Positions 36,937 to 45,094 of a DNA stretch of 64,000 nt are shown here, in pieces. The stretch is from Pseudomonas silvicola (GTDB taxonomy: Bacteria; Pseudomonadota; Gammaproteobacteria; Pseudomonadales; Pseudomonadaceae), in NCBI RefSeq assembly GCF_026651855.1, contig NZ_CP093280.1, forward strand, positions 2,582,001 to 2,646,000, read 5' to 3'. The translations under genes were made by a program, and so were the position numbers. Every line of letters begins with the position of its first letter. Positions within the stretch are counted from its first letter, which is position 1. The notes below the pieces were generated by a model. That model saw nothing but the letters and a program-made list of their open reading frames with translations. It was not told the DNA's origin and did not search any database.

Positions 36937-37736
36937 GCGTGTGCCTCCAGAGGCAGGGCAATGCCCTGCGGTTCAGACTGGGCATAGGCGCGTACCGCCA
37001 GCAGGGTATCGCGCGCGCTGTAGGGGTAACGGCCGGGCGCGCCATACAGGTTGGCGAAGCGGCTGTGCAGGTCGTAGCGGGAGGGGCTGGCGCTCAGATG
37101 CTGCTCCATTATCCGGCCGAAACCTTCGCGGGCCAGGCGTGCGACGCTGATGGGTTCAGCACACAGGTGAACCAGCGAGAGGCCGGCCTGCAGCGCGATC
37201 TGGATGTCATGCCAGAGGTTGACCATGGGGTAGAACTGGAACACGCCACGGCTGTCGACAGCGGCCAGGTTGTTGTTGTGCAGCAGGTCGAACACCACGT
37301 TTTTGCGTAGCCCCGGGCCTACCAGGCCAGGCAGGCGCACGATCAGGTGGCACGGGAAGTGTTCGGCGACGAACTTTTCCAGGCGCCTGCGGTGCAGGCC
37401 GTAGGGCTGCAGCCCGGTTTCATCCACGGTGCTGTATTCGTCTACCCCCACGGGGTGGGCAAACACGTCCACCGTACTGATCAGCACGAATACCTTGCAG
37501 CGCACGGTGCGCAGGTGTTCGATCAGCGAATCGATGGCATGCAGGTCGGCTTCCGGCTCGCGGTTGGCGAGCCACTTCTGGGCCGGGGCGCCGGCGCATA
37601 CCAATGTGTCGAACGGCAGGTGATCGATCTCGCCAATGGTGGTGGACCGGTAGTGGGCGGCAAAGGTGGTCTGGCGCAACAGGGTCGAGCCAACGAAACC
37701 GGTGTAGCCGATCAGTGCATCGCGGGTCGTGGTCAT
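36933..37736 (-). CDS. NAD-dependent epimerase/dehydratase-like protein, complete copy
   Basis: The 267 residues start with a Rossmann glycine motif, GYTGFVGSTLL (10-20). VFVLISTVDVFAHP and RLPGLVGPGLRKNV follow, as in extended short-chain dehydrogenases. The catalytic YxxxK is altered: YGLHRRRLEK puts Arg where Lys is expected, so the enzyme may be a non-classical member. It is likely a sugar-nucleotide modifying enzyme. It overlaps the membrane protein gene before it and the TIM-barrel gene after it by four bases each. The second copy in opgC lacks the first 48 codons, including the nucleotide-binding motif. Confidence 0.8.
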   Translation of the reverse strand: MTTTRDALIGYTGFVGSTLLRQTTFAAHYRSTTIGEIDHLPFDTLVCAGAPAQKWLANREPEADLHAIDSLIEHLRTVRCKVFVLISTVDVFAHPVGVDEYSTVDETGLQPYGLHRRRLEKFVAEHFPCHLIVRLPGLVGPGLRKNVVFDLLHNNNLAAVDSRGVFQFYPMVNLWHDIQIALQAGLSLVHLCAEPISVARLAREGFGRIMEQHLSASPSRYDLHSRFANLYGAPGRYPYSARDTLLAVRAYAQSEPQGIALPLEAHA

Positions 37737-39217
37737 AGGGGGCCTCGGCAGTTGAGGTGCAACAATTCGGCGTCCGTCACGCTCAGTTCCGAGGTGTAGG
37801 CGCAGCGGTACTTGTCCAAGGCGGCTTGCATCAGGTTGCCCACGCCGGTTTCTCCCGGTTGCAGGTCCAGGTGTGACGTCAGGAAGTACACCGAATCACT
37901 GGGCCGCTGGGCGAGCAGTTGGTCGATGTCGTTGGCCATGGTGGCCATTTCCTGATTCGGGTCGCGGCGCCGGGTGGTGTCGTCCAGCCGGGTGAAAAAG
38001 CGCTGGCGGGCCAGTCCGGGGTCCAGCAACTGGTAATACTCCAGCGACGGCTGGGCATTGGGGTGCACCAGTATATCGCTGGGCGGCATGGCTGAGAGGT
38101 ACTGGTACAGGGCGTTATTATCGGTGTACTGGAAGTTGTCGCCGTCCAGGTTGTTGTGCACGGCCTTGCCGGCTTGCAGCGCCAACAGCGCCAACAGCAC
38201 CCAGCCCAGCACCTTGAGGCTTTTGCTCATGCCTTGGGTAAACGTGAGAATGGCGAAGGTGTCGATGACCAGGCTCAGGGGCACCATCCAGATCACGTGG
38301 CGGGGGTAGGTGGCGGGGTACACGCCTGCGACCTTGCCTGCCAGTACCAGCAGCACCAACACGCAGAAGAACTGGTTGACCCGGTGAACGAAGGTACGCG
38401 GTGGGTACACCAGCAGCATCAGGCTCGACACCACCGAAACCGCCATCAGCACCTTGCCATAAGCGCCCAGCAGCGCATGCAATACGCTTTCCAGCGCGTC
38501 CAGCGGGCCAGAGCTGGCATAGGTGTTGTAGTTGCTGATCTGGTAGGTGGTCAGGTACTTCATGCACAAGTACGACAGCGCCACGCAAGCGGCGGAGACA
38601 ACGAAGCCGCCGATTTTGTACAGCCGTTGGCTGCCGTCATCACGGCTCACGAACCACCAGCACGCGTACGCCAGCAGGCCGCCAGCGATGATCAGGGTGG
38701 AAAACCCCAGCAGGCTGATCAGCGCCGCCACCAGCAGGGTCCAGTAGATGTCGTCGTGGTCTTCGGCTTCGCGGATGGCCAGAACGGCCATGAAGCTGCC
38801 GCTCATTTCCAGGAAGTAGAACTTGAGTTCGGTGAAGTGGAAACCGGTCGAGAACGAGTTGCCAATCACCGCCACCAGGAACACGAACACGCCCCAGCGA
38901 TAGGGGCGGAACAGCAAGGCAACCGGTATGGCCAACAGCAGCGACACCGCCAGTACCGACAGGCGCAATGGCCGAATGTCGTAATGAAACACGGCCATCA
39001 CGAGCTTGAAGAACACCGATGCCAGTACTGGCTCGGCCTGGTCGTAGTAGGGCAGGGGAGCTGCGAAGTCGGCGGGGTTGCTGATGGCGATGATGTTCTT
39101 GAGCAGCATCGCCTCATCCATCCACACCGAGCGCGTCGACAGTGTGACGAAGATACTGGCCAGTACCAGCAGGGCTACCAGGGTGCAGAGTTTCGACAGT
39201 TCAAAGTGCTTCATCAT
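37733..39217 (-). CDS. Multipass membrane glycosyltransferase-like protein (GT-C type)
   Basis: The 494 residues have about ten membrane helices and a C-terminal soluble domain of about 130 residues. After the first helix comes TRSVWMDEAMLLKNI with Asp34-Glu35, the early acidic pair expected in the first periplasmic loop of GT-C enzymes such as ArnT or the PMT family. This suggests it transfers a lipid-linked sugar in the periplasm. The acceptor is unknown. The start ATGATG has GGAG seven bases upstream and overlaps the FAD gene by 17 bases. Confidence 0.75.
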   Translation of the reverse strand: MMKHFELSKLCTLVALLVLASIFVTLSTRSVWMDEAMLLKNIIAISNPADFAAPLPYYDQAEPVLASVFFKLVMAVFHYDIRPLRLSVLAVSLLLAIPVALLFRPYRWGVFVFLVAVIGNSFSTGFHFTELKFYFLEMSGSFMAVLAIREAEDHDDIYWTLLVAALISLLGFSTLIIAGGLLAYACWWFVSRDDGSQRLYKIGGFVVSAACVALSYLCMKYLTTYQISNYNTYASSGPLDALESVLHALLGAYGKVLMAVSVVSSLMLLVYPPRTFVHRVNQFFCVLVLLVLAGKVAGVYPATYPRHVIWMVPLSLVIDTFAILTFTQGMSKSLKVLGWVLLALLALQAGKAVHNNLDGDNFQYTDNNALYQYLSAMPPSDILVHPNAQPSLEYYQLLDPGLARQRFFTRLDDTTRRRDPNQEMATMANDIDQLLAQRPSDSVYFLTSHLDLQPGETGVGNLMQAALDKYRCAYTSELSVTDAELLHLNCRGPL

Positions 39218-40322
39218 CGAGTTTCTCCAGCACGTCGTAGAGGTTGTCGATTTTGCCGCCCAGTACCGAAAAGCACCCGGGTAGCGTGGCGTGGCGTTCG
39301 AAGAGAATCGGCCGGCCGTCGTCGTCTTCGTTGCGCTGCAGCACGGTTTTCACTTCGTACAACGAGTCCACATGCCGGGCATCGGCCACCGCGGGAATGT
39401 AGCGGGCCACGTCGCGCACCATCCGCTCGACCCGGCTGACCCGCTCGTAGTCGCGCAATTTGCGATAGGGGTCCAGGCCGGGCCTGTCCTGCCAGTTCAA
39501 GTGGGGGGTGAAGCGCACATGGGACAAGGTATGCAGGCCCCGGGCGGGGAATGGCATCAGGGAAAAGAACGGCCCGTCCATCACCGTGATGCCCAGGCCT
39601 GACAAGGCGGGCGGCATGGCCATCAGTGCCATTTCGGTGATTTCCTGCTTGAGGGGGCTGGTCACTCCGGGAAAGTCACCGCCCAGCTGGTTGGTGCCGC
39701 TGTAGCTGCAATTGAACACATAGCGGCTCTCGACGTGGGTCTTTTCGCCACGCTCGTTTTCCAGGTGCACCCGTAGCCCGTCCGGTACCTTGTCGATCGC
39801 CAGGGCGCAGGTTCGGTAGTGCACCTGGACCGCGAAACGGTCCAGTTCGCGCAGGGCCCACTCGGCCAGGCGGGTACTGTCGAAAGCGTATTCCTGCACG
39901 GCGAACACGTCTTCGATCAGCCGGGTCTGAAAAAACTCGCGCACATTCGCCGGCGCCTGCTGCACCGGGGCGCCGATGTCGCGGCAGAAACGCTCGAATT
40001 GGCGGGCGGTCAGCTTGGAGTTGTGCCGCGCGATGGCGTAGAGCTTGGTGAAGTCTTGCCGCACTGCCTGCGGCCAGTCGCGCACGAACCGTGGCAGGTT
40101 CACCCGGCTGCGATAGGCCGTGGTGTAGCTGCGCGGGTAGTGGTAGCCATTGTGCACGCGGGCCTGGTTGTTGTAGGAGGCGCGCAGCATCAGCGCCGGT
40201 TCGCGCTCCACCAGCAGCATGTGCCTGAACCCACGCTGGGCGGCCAGGTAGACGGCAATGGCCGCGCCGTAGAAACCGCCGCCGATGATCACCGCGTCAT
40301 GGCGTGGCGCATGGGCGGCCAT
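39201..40322 (-). CDS. FAD-dependent oxidoreductase (DAO-like)
   Basis: The 373-residue protein opens with a dinucleotide-binding motif, AVIIGGGFYGAAIAVYLA, and an acidic strand end, LLVEREPALMLRAS. NNQARVHNGYHYPRS follows. The later VFNCSYSGTNQLGG and the C-terminal FSVLGGKIDNLYDVLEKL are consistent with the DAO/glycine oxidase fold with FAD contacts at both ends. It sits between glycosyltransferase genes and probably oxidises a sugar or amino-sugar intermediate, but that is inference. It overlaps the upstream GT2 stop by one base (TGATG). Confidence 0.82.
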   Translation of the reverse strand: MAAHAPRHDAVIIGGGFYGAAIAVYLAAQRGFRHMLLVEREPALMLRASYNNQARVHNGYHYPRSYTTAYRSRVNLPRFVRDWPQAVRQDFTKLYAIARHNSKLTARQFERFCRDIGAPVQQAPANVREFFQTRLIEDVFAVQEYAFDSTRLAEWALRELDRFAVQVHYRTCALAIDKVPDGLRVHLENERGEKTHVESRYVFNCSYSGTNQLGGDFPGVTSPLKQEITEMALMAMPPALSGLGITVMDGPFFSLMPFPARGLHTLSHVRFTPHLNWQDRPGLDPYRKLRDYERVSRVERMVRDVARYIPAVADARHVDSLYEVKTVLQRNEDDDGRPILFERHATLPGCFSVLGGKIDNLYDVLEKLDDEAL

Positions 40323-41347
40323 CAGGAGAACCGTCCAGTGACCACGACCGCCGAGTCGATGGCGGGCGCGGCTGCTTCTTCGATGTTCAGCCGTTCGCGC
40401 CGGGTCATGCGCGCGCTGGTGAACTCCTGGGCCACGTGATAACCAGGGCCTTGCTGGGTGGCGCTGGCCATGTTCATGAGGTATTCGCCCAGCACCATCA
40501 GTACTAGCGAGATCAGGAAAAACATCCCCGATTGTTGCAGCGACAGGCTGATCCAGCCGGGTGCCACATCAGCCTTGAAGAAGCCGATGGCCACCACGTA
40601 GACGCAGTACACCAGGTTCATGACCGCACCGAACAGCGACAGGGCCGTGACCAGGCGCATGGGCCCGCGAGTGGTGGACAGCAGCAGGCCGACCCCGCGG
40701 TCGATGTTGTCGCGCAGACGCTTGCGCGGCTGGGGCCGGGGTGGTTCGCTGTAGCGCAAGTTGGCGCGAGCGAAGCCGCCGGTCGCCGGCAAGTGGCGGT
40801 AGCCGATCACCGGCTTGGGATGCTGCAGGATGAAGTTGATCACTTCCCGCGACATCAACCGGTAGGGCGGTGCTTCCTTCGCCAGGTTGATGCCGTTGAA
40901 ACGGTGATAGCACCAGTGGAACACCCGGAACGCCAGGCGGTAGAGCGGCCCCTGGCGCGGCCGTTGTTCGTTGCACACGAACACCACGTCCGCCCCTTGG
41001 CGTGCTTGCTCCAGCAGGTTGGGCAGGTAGCGAATGTCATCGGTCATGGGGTCGATCACGGCCACATGGTCACCCAGGGCGTTTTCAAGCCCAACCCACG
41101 ATGCGGTGTCGATGTCCACTTCCTTGGTCAAGGCGTAGACCTGCAAGTTGGCAATGCCTGTCTCGCTGCTCAGGTGCTTGAGCACGGCGATGCTGTTGTC
41201 CGCGGAGGCGTTGTCGACCACGATCAGTTCGTAGTCGCGCACCATGGCACTGACCACCTCGGTGGCGTCCAGCAGCAGGGCTTCAAGAAAGTCGGCATGG
41301 TTGCGAACGACAAACACCACCGACAGGAAACTCGGGACGTGGGCCAT
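40322..41347 (-). CDS. GT2 glycosyltransferase with two C-terminal membrane helices (GtrB/DPM-like)
   Basis: The first gene of the sugar operon. The 341 residues show a GT-A domain (FLSVVFVVRNHADFLEALLL, YELIVVDNASADNS, DHVAVIDPMTDDIRYL) and, from about residue 230, two membrane helices (LVTALSLFGAVMNLVYCVYVVAIGFF and GMFFLISLVLMVLGEYLMNM). This is the layout of GtrB-type polyprenyl-phosphate glycosyltransferases. Having both this and a second DPM-like enzyme in one operon suggests either two sugars or successive steps. Confidence 0.85.
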   Translation of the reverse strand: MAHVPSFLSVVFVVRNHADFLEALLLDATEVVSAMVRDYELIVVDNASADNSIAVLKHLSSETGIANLQVYALTKEVDIDTASWVGLENALGDHVAVIDPMTDDIRYLPNLLEQARQGADVVFVCNEQRPRQGPLYRLAFRVFHWCYHRFNGINLAKEAPPYRLMSREVINFILQHPKPVIGYRHLPATGGFARANLRYSEPPRPQPRKRLRDNIDRGVGLLLSTTRGPMRLVTALSLFGAVMNLVYCVYVVAIGFFKADVAPGWISLSLQQSGMFFLISLVLMVLGEYLMNMASATQQGPGYHVAQEFTSARMTRRERLNIEEAAAPAIDSAVVVTGRFS

Positions 41348-41899
41348 GGGGGCGGTTCTCTATTCGACGGGGGCGAGGTACCGGGCAGGCGCAAGGCGGC
41401 CGTACGGCATTGGCAATCACGTTGAGGGTGGGCAGTGCGAAGGGGCATGCGGAACAGCGGGTAGGCTACCGCCAGGCAACGCAACGGTTGCCGCGGGCCT
41501 TTCAAGGCTGGGCGTCAGGTTTCTGTATATGTGTCCTGACTTTAAACGTCCTGTTACAAGCGAGGCTAGCGCAGCGCCACGATCTTGGCTACCGCTGGAT
41601 AATTAAAAGCGCCGAATGGCCCACGGCTATCGGGTTGGAGATTGAATGTTCTGTCAGCCAATGGTCGGCTGCGCGACGGCCGGATCCATCGGGTACCCGT
41701 TGCGGGTCGGGGGGGTGGGCCTCTCGGGCTCAGCGCGCTCCATTGCCGGCCTCCACAAAAAAATCTTTGGAAATCATTCCGATGGCTGTAGCCTTCCTCG
41801 GCCTGGCGGTCTGTACCACCAGGGAAACAACACCCAGGCTCGCGTAAGCCGGGTGGTATACTCGACTTTCGCGCACAAGCGCCTGCAGGTCTTGCCAAC
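41348..41899. promoter_or_regulatory. Divergent intergenic region between sugar operon and nadA
   Basis: No gene is supported in these 552 bases. For nadA, TATACT at 41857-41862 with an upstream TGG makes a good extended -10 about 38 bases before the start; the -35 match is poor. The sugar operon on the other strand must be transcribed from the left part, where an AT-rich patch lies around 41520-41620. No tRNA fragment or attachment-site repeat matching the tRNA-Lys end was found. Confidence 0.5.
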
Positions 41900-42958
41900 A
41901 TGACGCAGATTTCCGAACGCCTTCTGGTCCAGGCCCACCTCGACGCCAAGCAGCCCAAACCGCTGACCGTCGAGCAGGAAGCCGACTACCGCGCTGCCAT
42001 TGCCGCCGAGCTCAAGGCTCAGGATGCCGTGCTGGTGGCGCATTTCTATTGCGACCCGGTGATCCAGGCCCTGGCCGAGGAAACCGGTGGCTGCGTGTCC
42101 GACTCCCTGGAAATGGCCCGCTTCGGCAAGAACCACCCGGCCAGGACCGTGGTGGTGGCCGGTGTGCGGTTCATGGGCGAGACGGCCAAGATCCTCACCC
42201 CCGAAAAGCGCATTCTGATGCCGACCCTGGAGGCCACCTGCTCGCTGGACCTGGGCTGCCCGGTGGAAGAGTTCTCGGCGTTCTGCGACCAGCACCCCGA
42301 ACGCACGGTGGTGGTTTATGCCAACACCTCGGCGGCAGTGAAGGCGCGGGCCGACTGGGTGGTGACGTCCAGTTGCGCACTGGAAATCGTCGAAAGCCTG
42401 ATGGACAACGGCGAGACCATCATCTGGGGGCCGGACAAGCACCTGGGCCGCTACATTCAGAAGCAGACCGGCGCCGACATGCTGCTGTGGGACGGTGCCT
42501 GCATCGTCCACGAAGAGTTCAAGTGGCGCCAGTTGGCAGACATGAAGGCGTTGTACCCGGACGCTGCGATTCTGGTGCACCCCGAGTCGCCGGAGTCGGT
42601 CATCGAATTGGCTGATGCCGTGGGTTCCACCAGCCAGTTGATCGCCGCCGCTCAGCGCCTGCCGAACAAAACCTTCATCGTGGCCACCGACCGCGGCATC
42701 TTTTACAAGATGCAGCAGTTGTGCCCGGACAAGATCTTCGTCGAGGCCCCCACCGCCGGCAACGGCGCGGCATGCCGCAGTTGCGCGCATTGCCCGTGGA
42801 TGGCCATGAACACCCTGGAGCGCACCCTCACGGCCTTGCGCGAAGGCCGCAACGAGATCTTCGTCGACCCGGCGCTGATCCCCAATGCCGTGCGCCCCCT
42901 CAAGCGCATGCTTGACTTCACCCACGCCGCGCGCATGAAGGCGGCAGGCAACGCCTGA
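41900..42958 (+). CDS. nadA: NadA, quinolinate synthase
   Basis: NadA condenses iminoaspartate with dihydroxyacetone phosphate to quinolinate for NAD synthesis, using a 4Fe-4S cluster. The 352 residues show [50 protein letters not shown] and the C-terminal [17 protein letters not shown], giving the conserved cysteines. Length and motifs are complete. It marks the return to conserved chromosome after the accessory stretch that begins at tRNA-Lys. Only three bases separate its stop from the stop of the opgC fragment on the other strand. Confidence 0.97.
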   Translation: MTQISERLLVQAHLDAKQPKPLTVEQEADYRAAIAAELKAQDAVLVAHFYCDPVIQALAEETGGCVSDSLEMARFGKNHPARTVVVAGVRFMGETAKILTPEKRILMPTLEATCSLDLGCPVEEFSAFCDQHPERTVVVYANTSAAVKARADWVVTSSCALEIVESLMDNGETIIWGPDKHLGRYIQKQTGADMLLWDGACIVHEEFKWRQLADMKALYPDAAILVHPESPESVIELADAVGSTSQLIAAAQRLPNKTFIVATDRGIFYKMQQLCPDKIFVEAPTAGNGAACRSCAHCPWMAMNTLERTLTALREGRNEIFVDPALIPNAVRPLKRMLDFTHAARMKAAGNA

Positions 42959-42961
42959 GGC

Positions 42962-43894
42962 CTAAGCGTTGCTGACCACGCCCGTTGCCGTTGCCGTTGG
43001 CGATGGGCTGGTCAAGCGCTTGTTCCACTCCAGCCACTGGGCCAGGCCAAGCATCAGGCCCAGGCCGGCCAAGGCTGTGGCGATCTGCATGGGCAGGCGG
43101 TCATCGCCCAGGGCGTTGGCCATGTCGGCCAAGGGCGCCAACACCACGCTCAAACAGAAAATTTCCAGCGAATAGCGGCCCATCATCGCCACTTTCTGCA
43201 CCAGCCAGTGCTGCACCCACGGCCCGGTAGGGATCAGCTTGGCCACGCAATACGCCAATGCCAGGAAGTGCACCAGGCGCACCGGCGCCAGGTTGGTCTT
43301 GCTGATGGGGTACAGCTGTTCGCTGACCCACTGGGGCATGAAAGCGTCATGCAGCGCCGGCCACTTCCAGCTCAGGGCAATGGGCACGCTGAGCGCTGCG
43401 ATGCTGGCGCAGGCCATGAACAGTGGCTGGCGATGCAGCGGGCGCGGGTCCGCGGCGTGGGGTTGCTGGCTGTGCAGGGCCGCCGCGCCCCCGAGCACGA
43501 ACAGTGCTTGCCACGCATAAGGGTTGAAGTACCACAGGCCATTGCCATGGGCGGGAATGTTCCAGCCAAACCACTGGGTCAGGCCGTAGACCGCCAGCGA
43601 CAGCCCCACGGCATGGCCGGTGTGCTTGACCAGCAGGGCCCGTACCCGGGTCTTGCTCAGCAGTGCGCTATTGAGGGAGTCATCCTGGCTGCCGCCATCG
43701 ACGATGATGATATCGGCCAGGTGGTCCAGGGCCATGATCGCCATGCGCTCAAGCAGATGGCGGATGCGCTCGCCTTCGTTGATGACCGGGATGACCACGC
43801 ACCAGTTGCGCTGGCGCCCCAGCCACAGGGGCAGGTCGTAGGTGGGAACCTGGCGTGCGGCCAGTTGGCCGGGTAGAAATTGGGCGGATGTCAT
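42962..43894 (-). CDS. Chimeric ORF: GT2 N-terminus fused in frame to OpgC C-terminus
   Basis: The first 90 codons repeat the start of the GT2 enzyme at 34918-35736, including its own ribosome-binding site. After the shared codons LLVK the frame continues without break into the C-terminal 220 residues of an OpgC-family membrane acyltransferase (HTGHAVGLSLAVYGLTQWFG onward, about six membrane helices). The result is an open 310-codon frame. It lacks the GT2 acidic catalytic site and the OpgC N-terminal helices, so neither activity is expected. It is the downstream half of an opgC gene disrupted by duplicated DNA; it might still be expressed. Confidence 0.8.
   Translation of the reverse strand: MTSAQFLPGQLAARQVPTYDLPLWLGRQRNWCVVIPVINEGERIRHLLERMAIMALDHLADIIIVDGGSQDDSLNSALLSKTRVRALLVKHTGHAVGLSLAVYGLTQWFGWNIPAHGNGLWYFNPYAWQALFVLGGAAALHSQQPHAADPRPLHRQPLFMACASIAALSVPIALSWKWPALHDAFMPQWVSEQLYPISKTNLAPVRLVHFLALAYCVAKLIPTGPWVQHWLVQKVAMMGRYSLEIFCLSVVLAPLADMANALGDDRLPMQIATALAGLGLMLGLAQWLEWNKRLTSPSPTATATGVVSNA
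43489..43638. repeat. 150-bp direct repeat of opgC, left copy
   Basis: Matches 45754-45903 at a constant offset of 2265 and encodes the opgC segment from about FVLG back to LLVK. It lies immediately left of the inserted block and shares its last 14 bases with it. Just outside the repeat, a C run is five bases long here and four in the right copy. Confidence 0.93.
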
Positions 43895-43904
43895 GGGCAA
43901 TACC

Positions 43905-44261
43905 TCAGGCAACCCGGGCGGTGATCAACGCCACCCCGGCAATAACCAGAAAGACCCCGGCGCCGGTGGTCCAGTGAAAGGGTTCACGCAGCAACAGCAC
44001 TGATGACAGCGCCACCGTGGCCACCGCGCCGGCGGTCAGCACCGGGTGGGCGACATTGAGAGGTAAGCGTGCCAACGCCGCGGCGTACAGCAGGAAGGCG
44101 GCGCCGTACAAGGCCAGGCCAAGCCAGAAAGGCCAGTTCGCCAGGGCCGCCAGGGGGGCGGCCAGGGAGGGGAAGCGCCGGGGAGGCATCATCGCCATTT
44201 TCACCAGCACGCTGGCCGAGGCGTTGGACAGAATGCCCAGGATCAGGATCGCCCATTTCAT
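43905..44261 (-). CDS. Small EamA/SMR-like membrane protein, second copy
   Basis: This is an intact 118-codon copy, identical at protein level and, as far as I could compare, at DNA level to 35747-36103. Four membrane helices as described there. It lies inside the duplicated block and keeps its overlaps with the TIM-barrel copy and the short gap to the chimeric frame. With the GT-C and FAD genes missing from this block, its expression would depend on read-through from the opgC promoter or an internal promoter. Confidence 0.82.
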   Translation of the reverse strand: MKWAILILGILSNASASVLVKMAMMPPRRFPSLAAPLAALANWPFWLGLALYGAAFLLYAAALARLPLNVAHPVLTAGAVATVALSSVLLLREPFHWTTGAGVFLVIAGVALITARVA

Positions 44262-45094
44262 GCACGTACTCCGCTTTCATGGTGTCGGTAATGGCGGGTC
44301 GCGGCGTGCAGGGCACGTTCGATCACCGGGACTGAGGGCTGGTCGGGTTGCTTTACCATTTCGATGGTCACCACCTGTTCGGGCAGGTAGCCACGCAGGG
44401 CAGTCAGCATGCGGTCATGGTCGGTGCCGCCCTCGCCCAGGGGCACCAGGTGCGGCTCGCTGGCGTGTACATGGCCGATCAGGTCGGCGTGCTCATGCAG
44501 CACCCGGGCCGGGTCTTCGCCGTTGAGGGTCAGGGCGCCGGTGTCCAATTGCATGCGGATCGCGCCATGGGCCACCTGGCGTACCACTTGGGCGGTTTCA
44601 TCGCTATCGAGCATGAAATTGGCGCCGTAGCAGGCCGGGTTCGGCTCCAGGCAAATCACTACCCCGTGGTCGTGGGCGATGTCGCCCAGGCGGCGGAAAA
44701 AGTTCAGGGCGATCTCCCGGCTGCGCTGGTCATCCAGGCCGGCCCGGTCACGGTTTTTCGGCGAGCCGAACACCAGGCGCCGGGCCCCCAGCCCGGCAGC
44801 AATGCGGCACACGGCAGCCAGGTGGTCGAGCATGCTTGCCTGGCTGTCGGCACCGGCGAACAGGTTCAGACCTTGGGTGCCAAACAGCAGCGCCTGCATG
44901 CCGTAGATTTCGATGCCCCGCGAGCGCCACCACCGACGTACCTGGCTTATCTGCGCCTCGGTAGCCTTTGCCGGGTTGGGAAAGTATTTGCCGGGGGCCA
45001 CGTCGATCGCATCGATCTGCAGTTGTTGCAGCAGCCTGCTCACGGCTATGTCCTCGTCTCGGTCCCAGGCAATGTTGGAAATGGCCAGCCTCAT
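44258..45094 (-). CDS. TIM-barrel sugar isomerase-like protein, second copy
   Basis: An intact 278-codon copy of 36100-36936. All candidate metal ligands (Glu150, Asp184, His208, His210, Glu245) are kept. It carries all seven base differences I found between the two duplicated blocks, four of which change residues: M16I, H124R, L126R and N165D. Two of these introduce Arg within three positions on the same helix. The protein is probably functional; whether it has diverged in role is unknown. Confidence 0.83.
   Translation of the reverse strand: MRLAISNIAWDRDEDIAVSRLLQQLQIDAIDVAPGKYFPNPAKATEAQISQVRRWWRSRGIEIYGMQALLFGTQGLNLFAGADSQASMLDHLAAVCRIAAGLGARRLVFGSPKNRDRAGLDDQRSREIALNFFRRLGDIAHDHGVVICLEPNPACYGANFMLDSDETAQVVRQVAHGAIRMQLDTGALTLNGEDPARVLHEHADLIGHVHASEPHLVPLGEGGTDHDRMLTALRGYLPEQVVTIEMVKQPDQPSVPVIERALHAATRHYRHHESGVRA

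Larger units (their letters stand above)
35467..37593. repeat. Duplicated block, source copy in the sugar operon (2127 bp)
   Basis: This stretch matches 43625-45751 base for base at a constant offset of 8158, except for seven substitutions at 36390, 36400, 36444, 36502, 36560, 36566 and 36889. It runs from inside the terminal GT2 gene to inside the epimerase gene. It is taken as the source because all its genes are whole here. Confidence 0.95.

Noticed and set aside
41348-41899. Attachment-site copy of the tRNA-Lys 3-prime end near nadA
   Set aside because: No stretch resembling GGTTCGAGTCCC or the acceptor end could be found.
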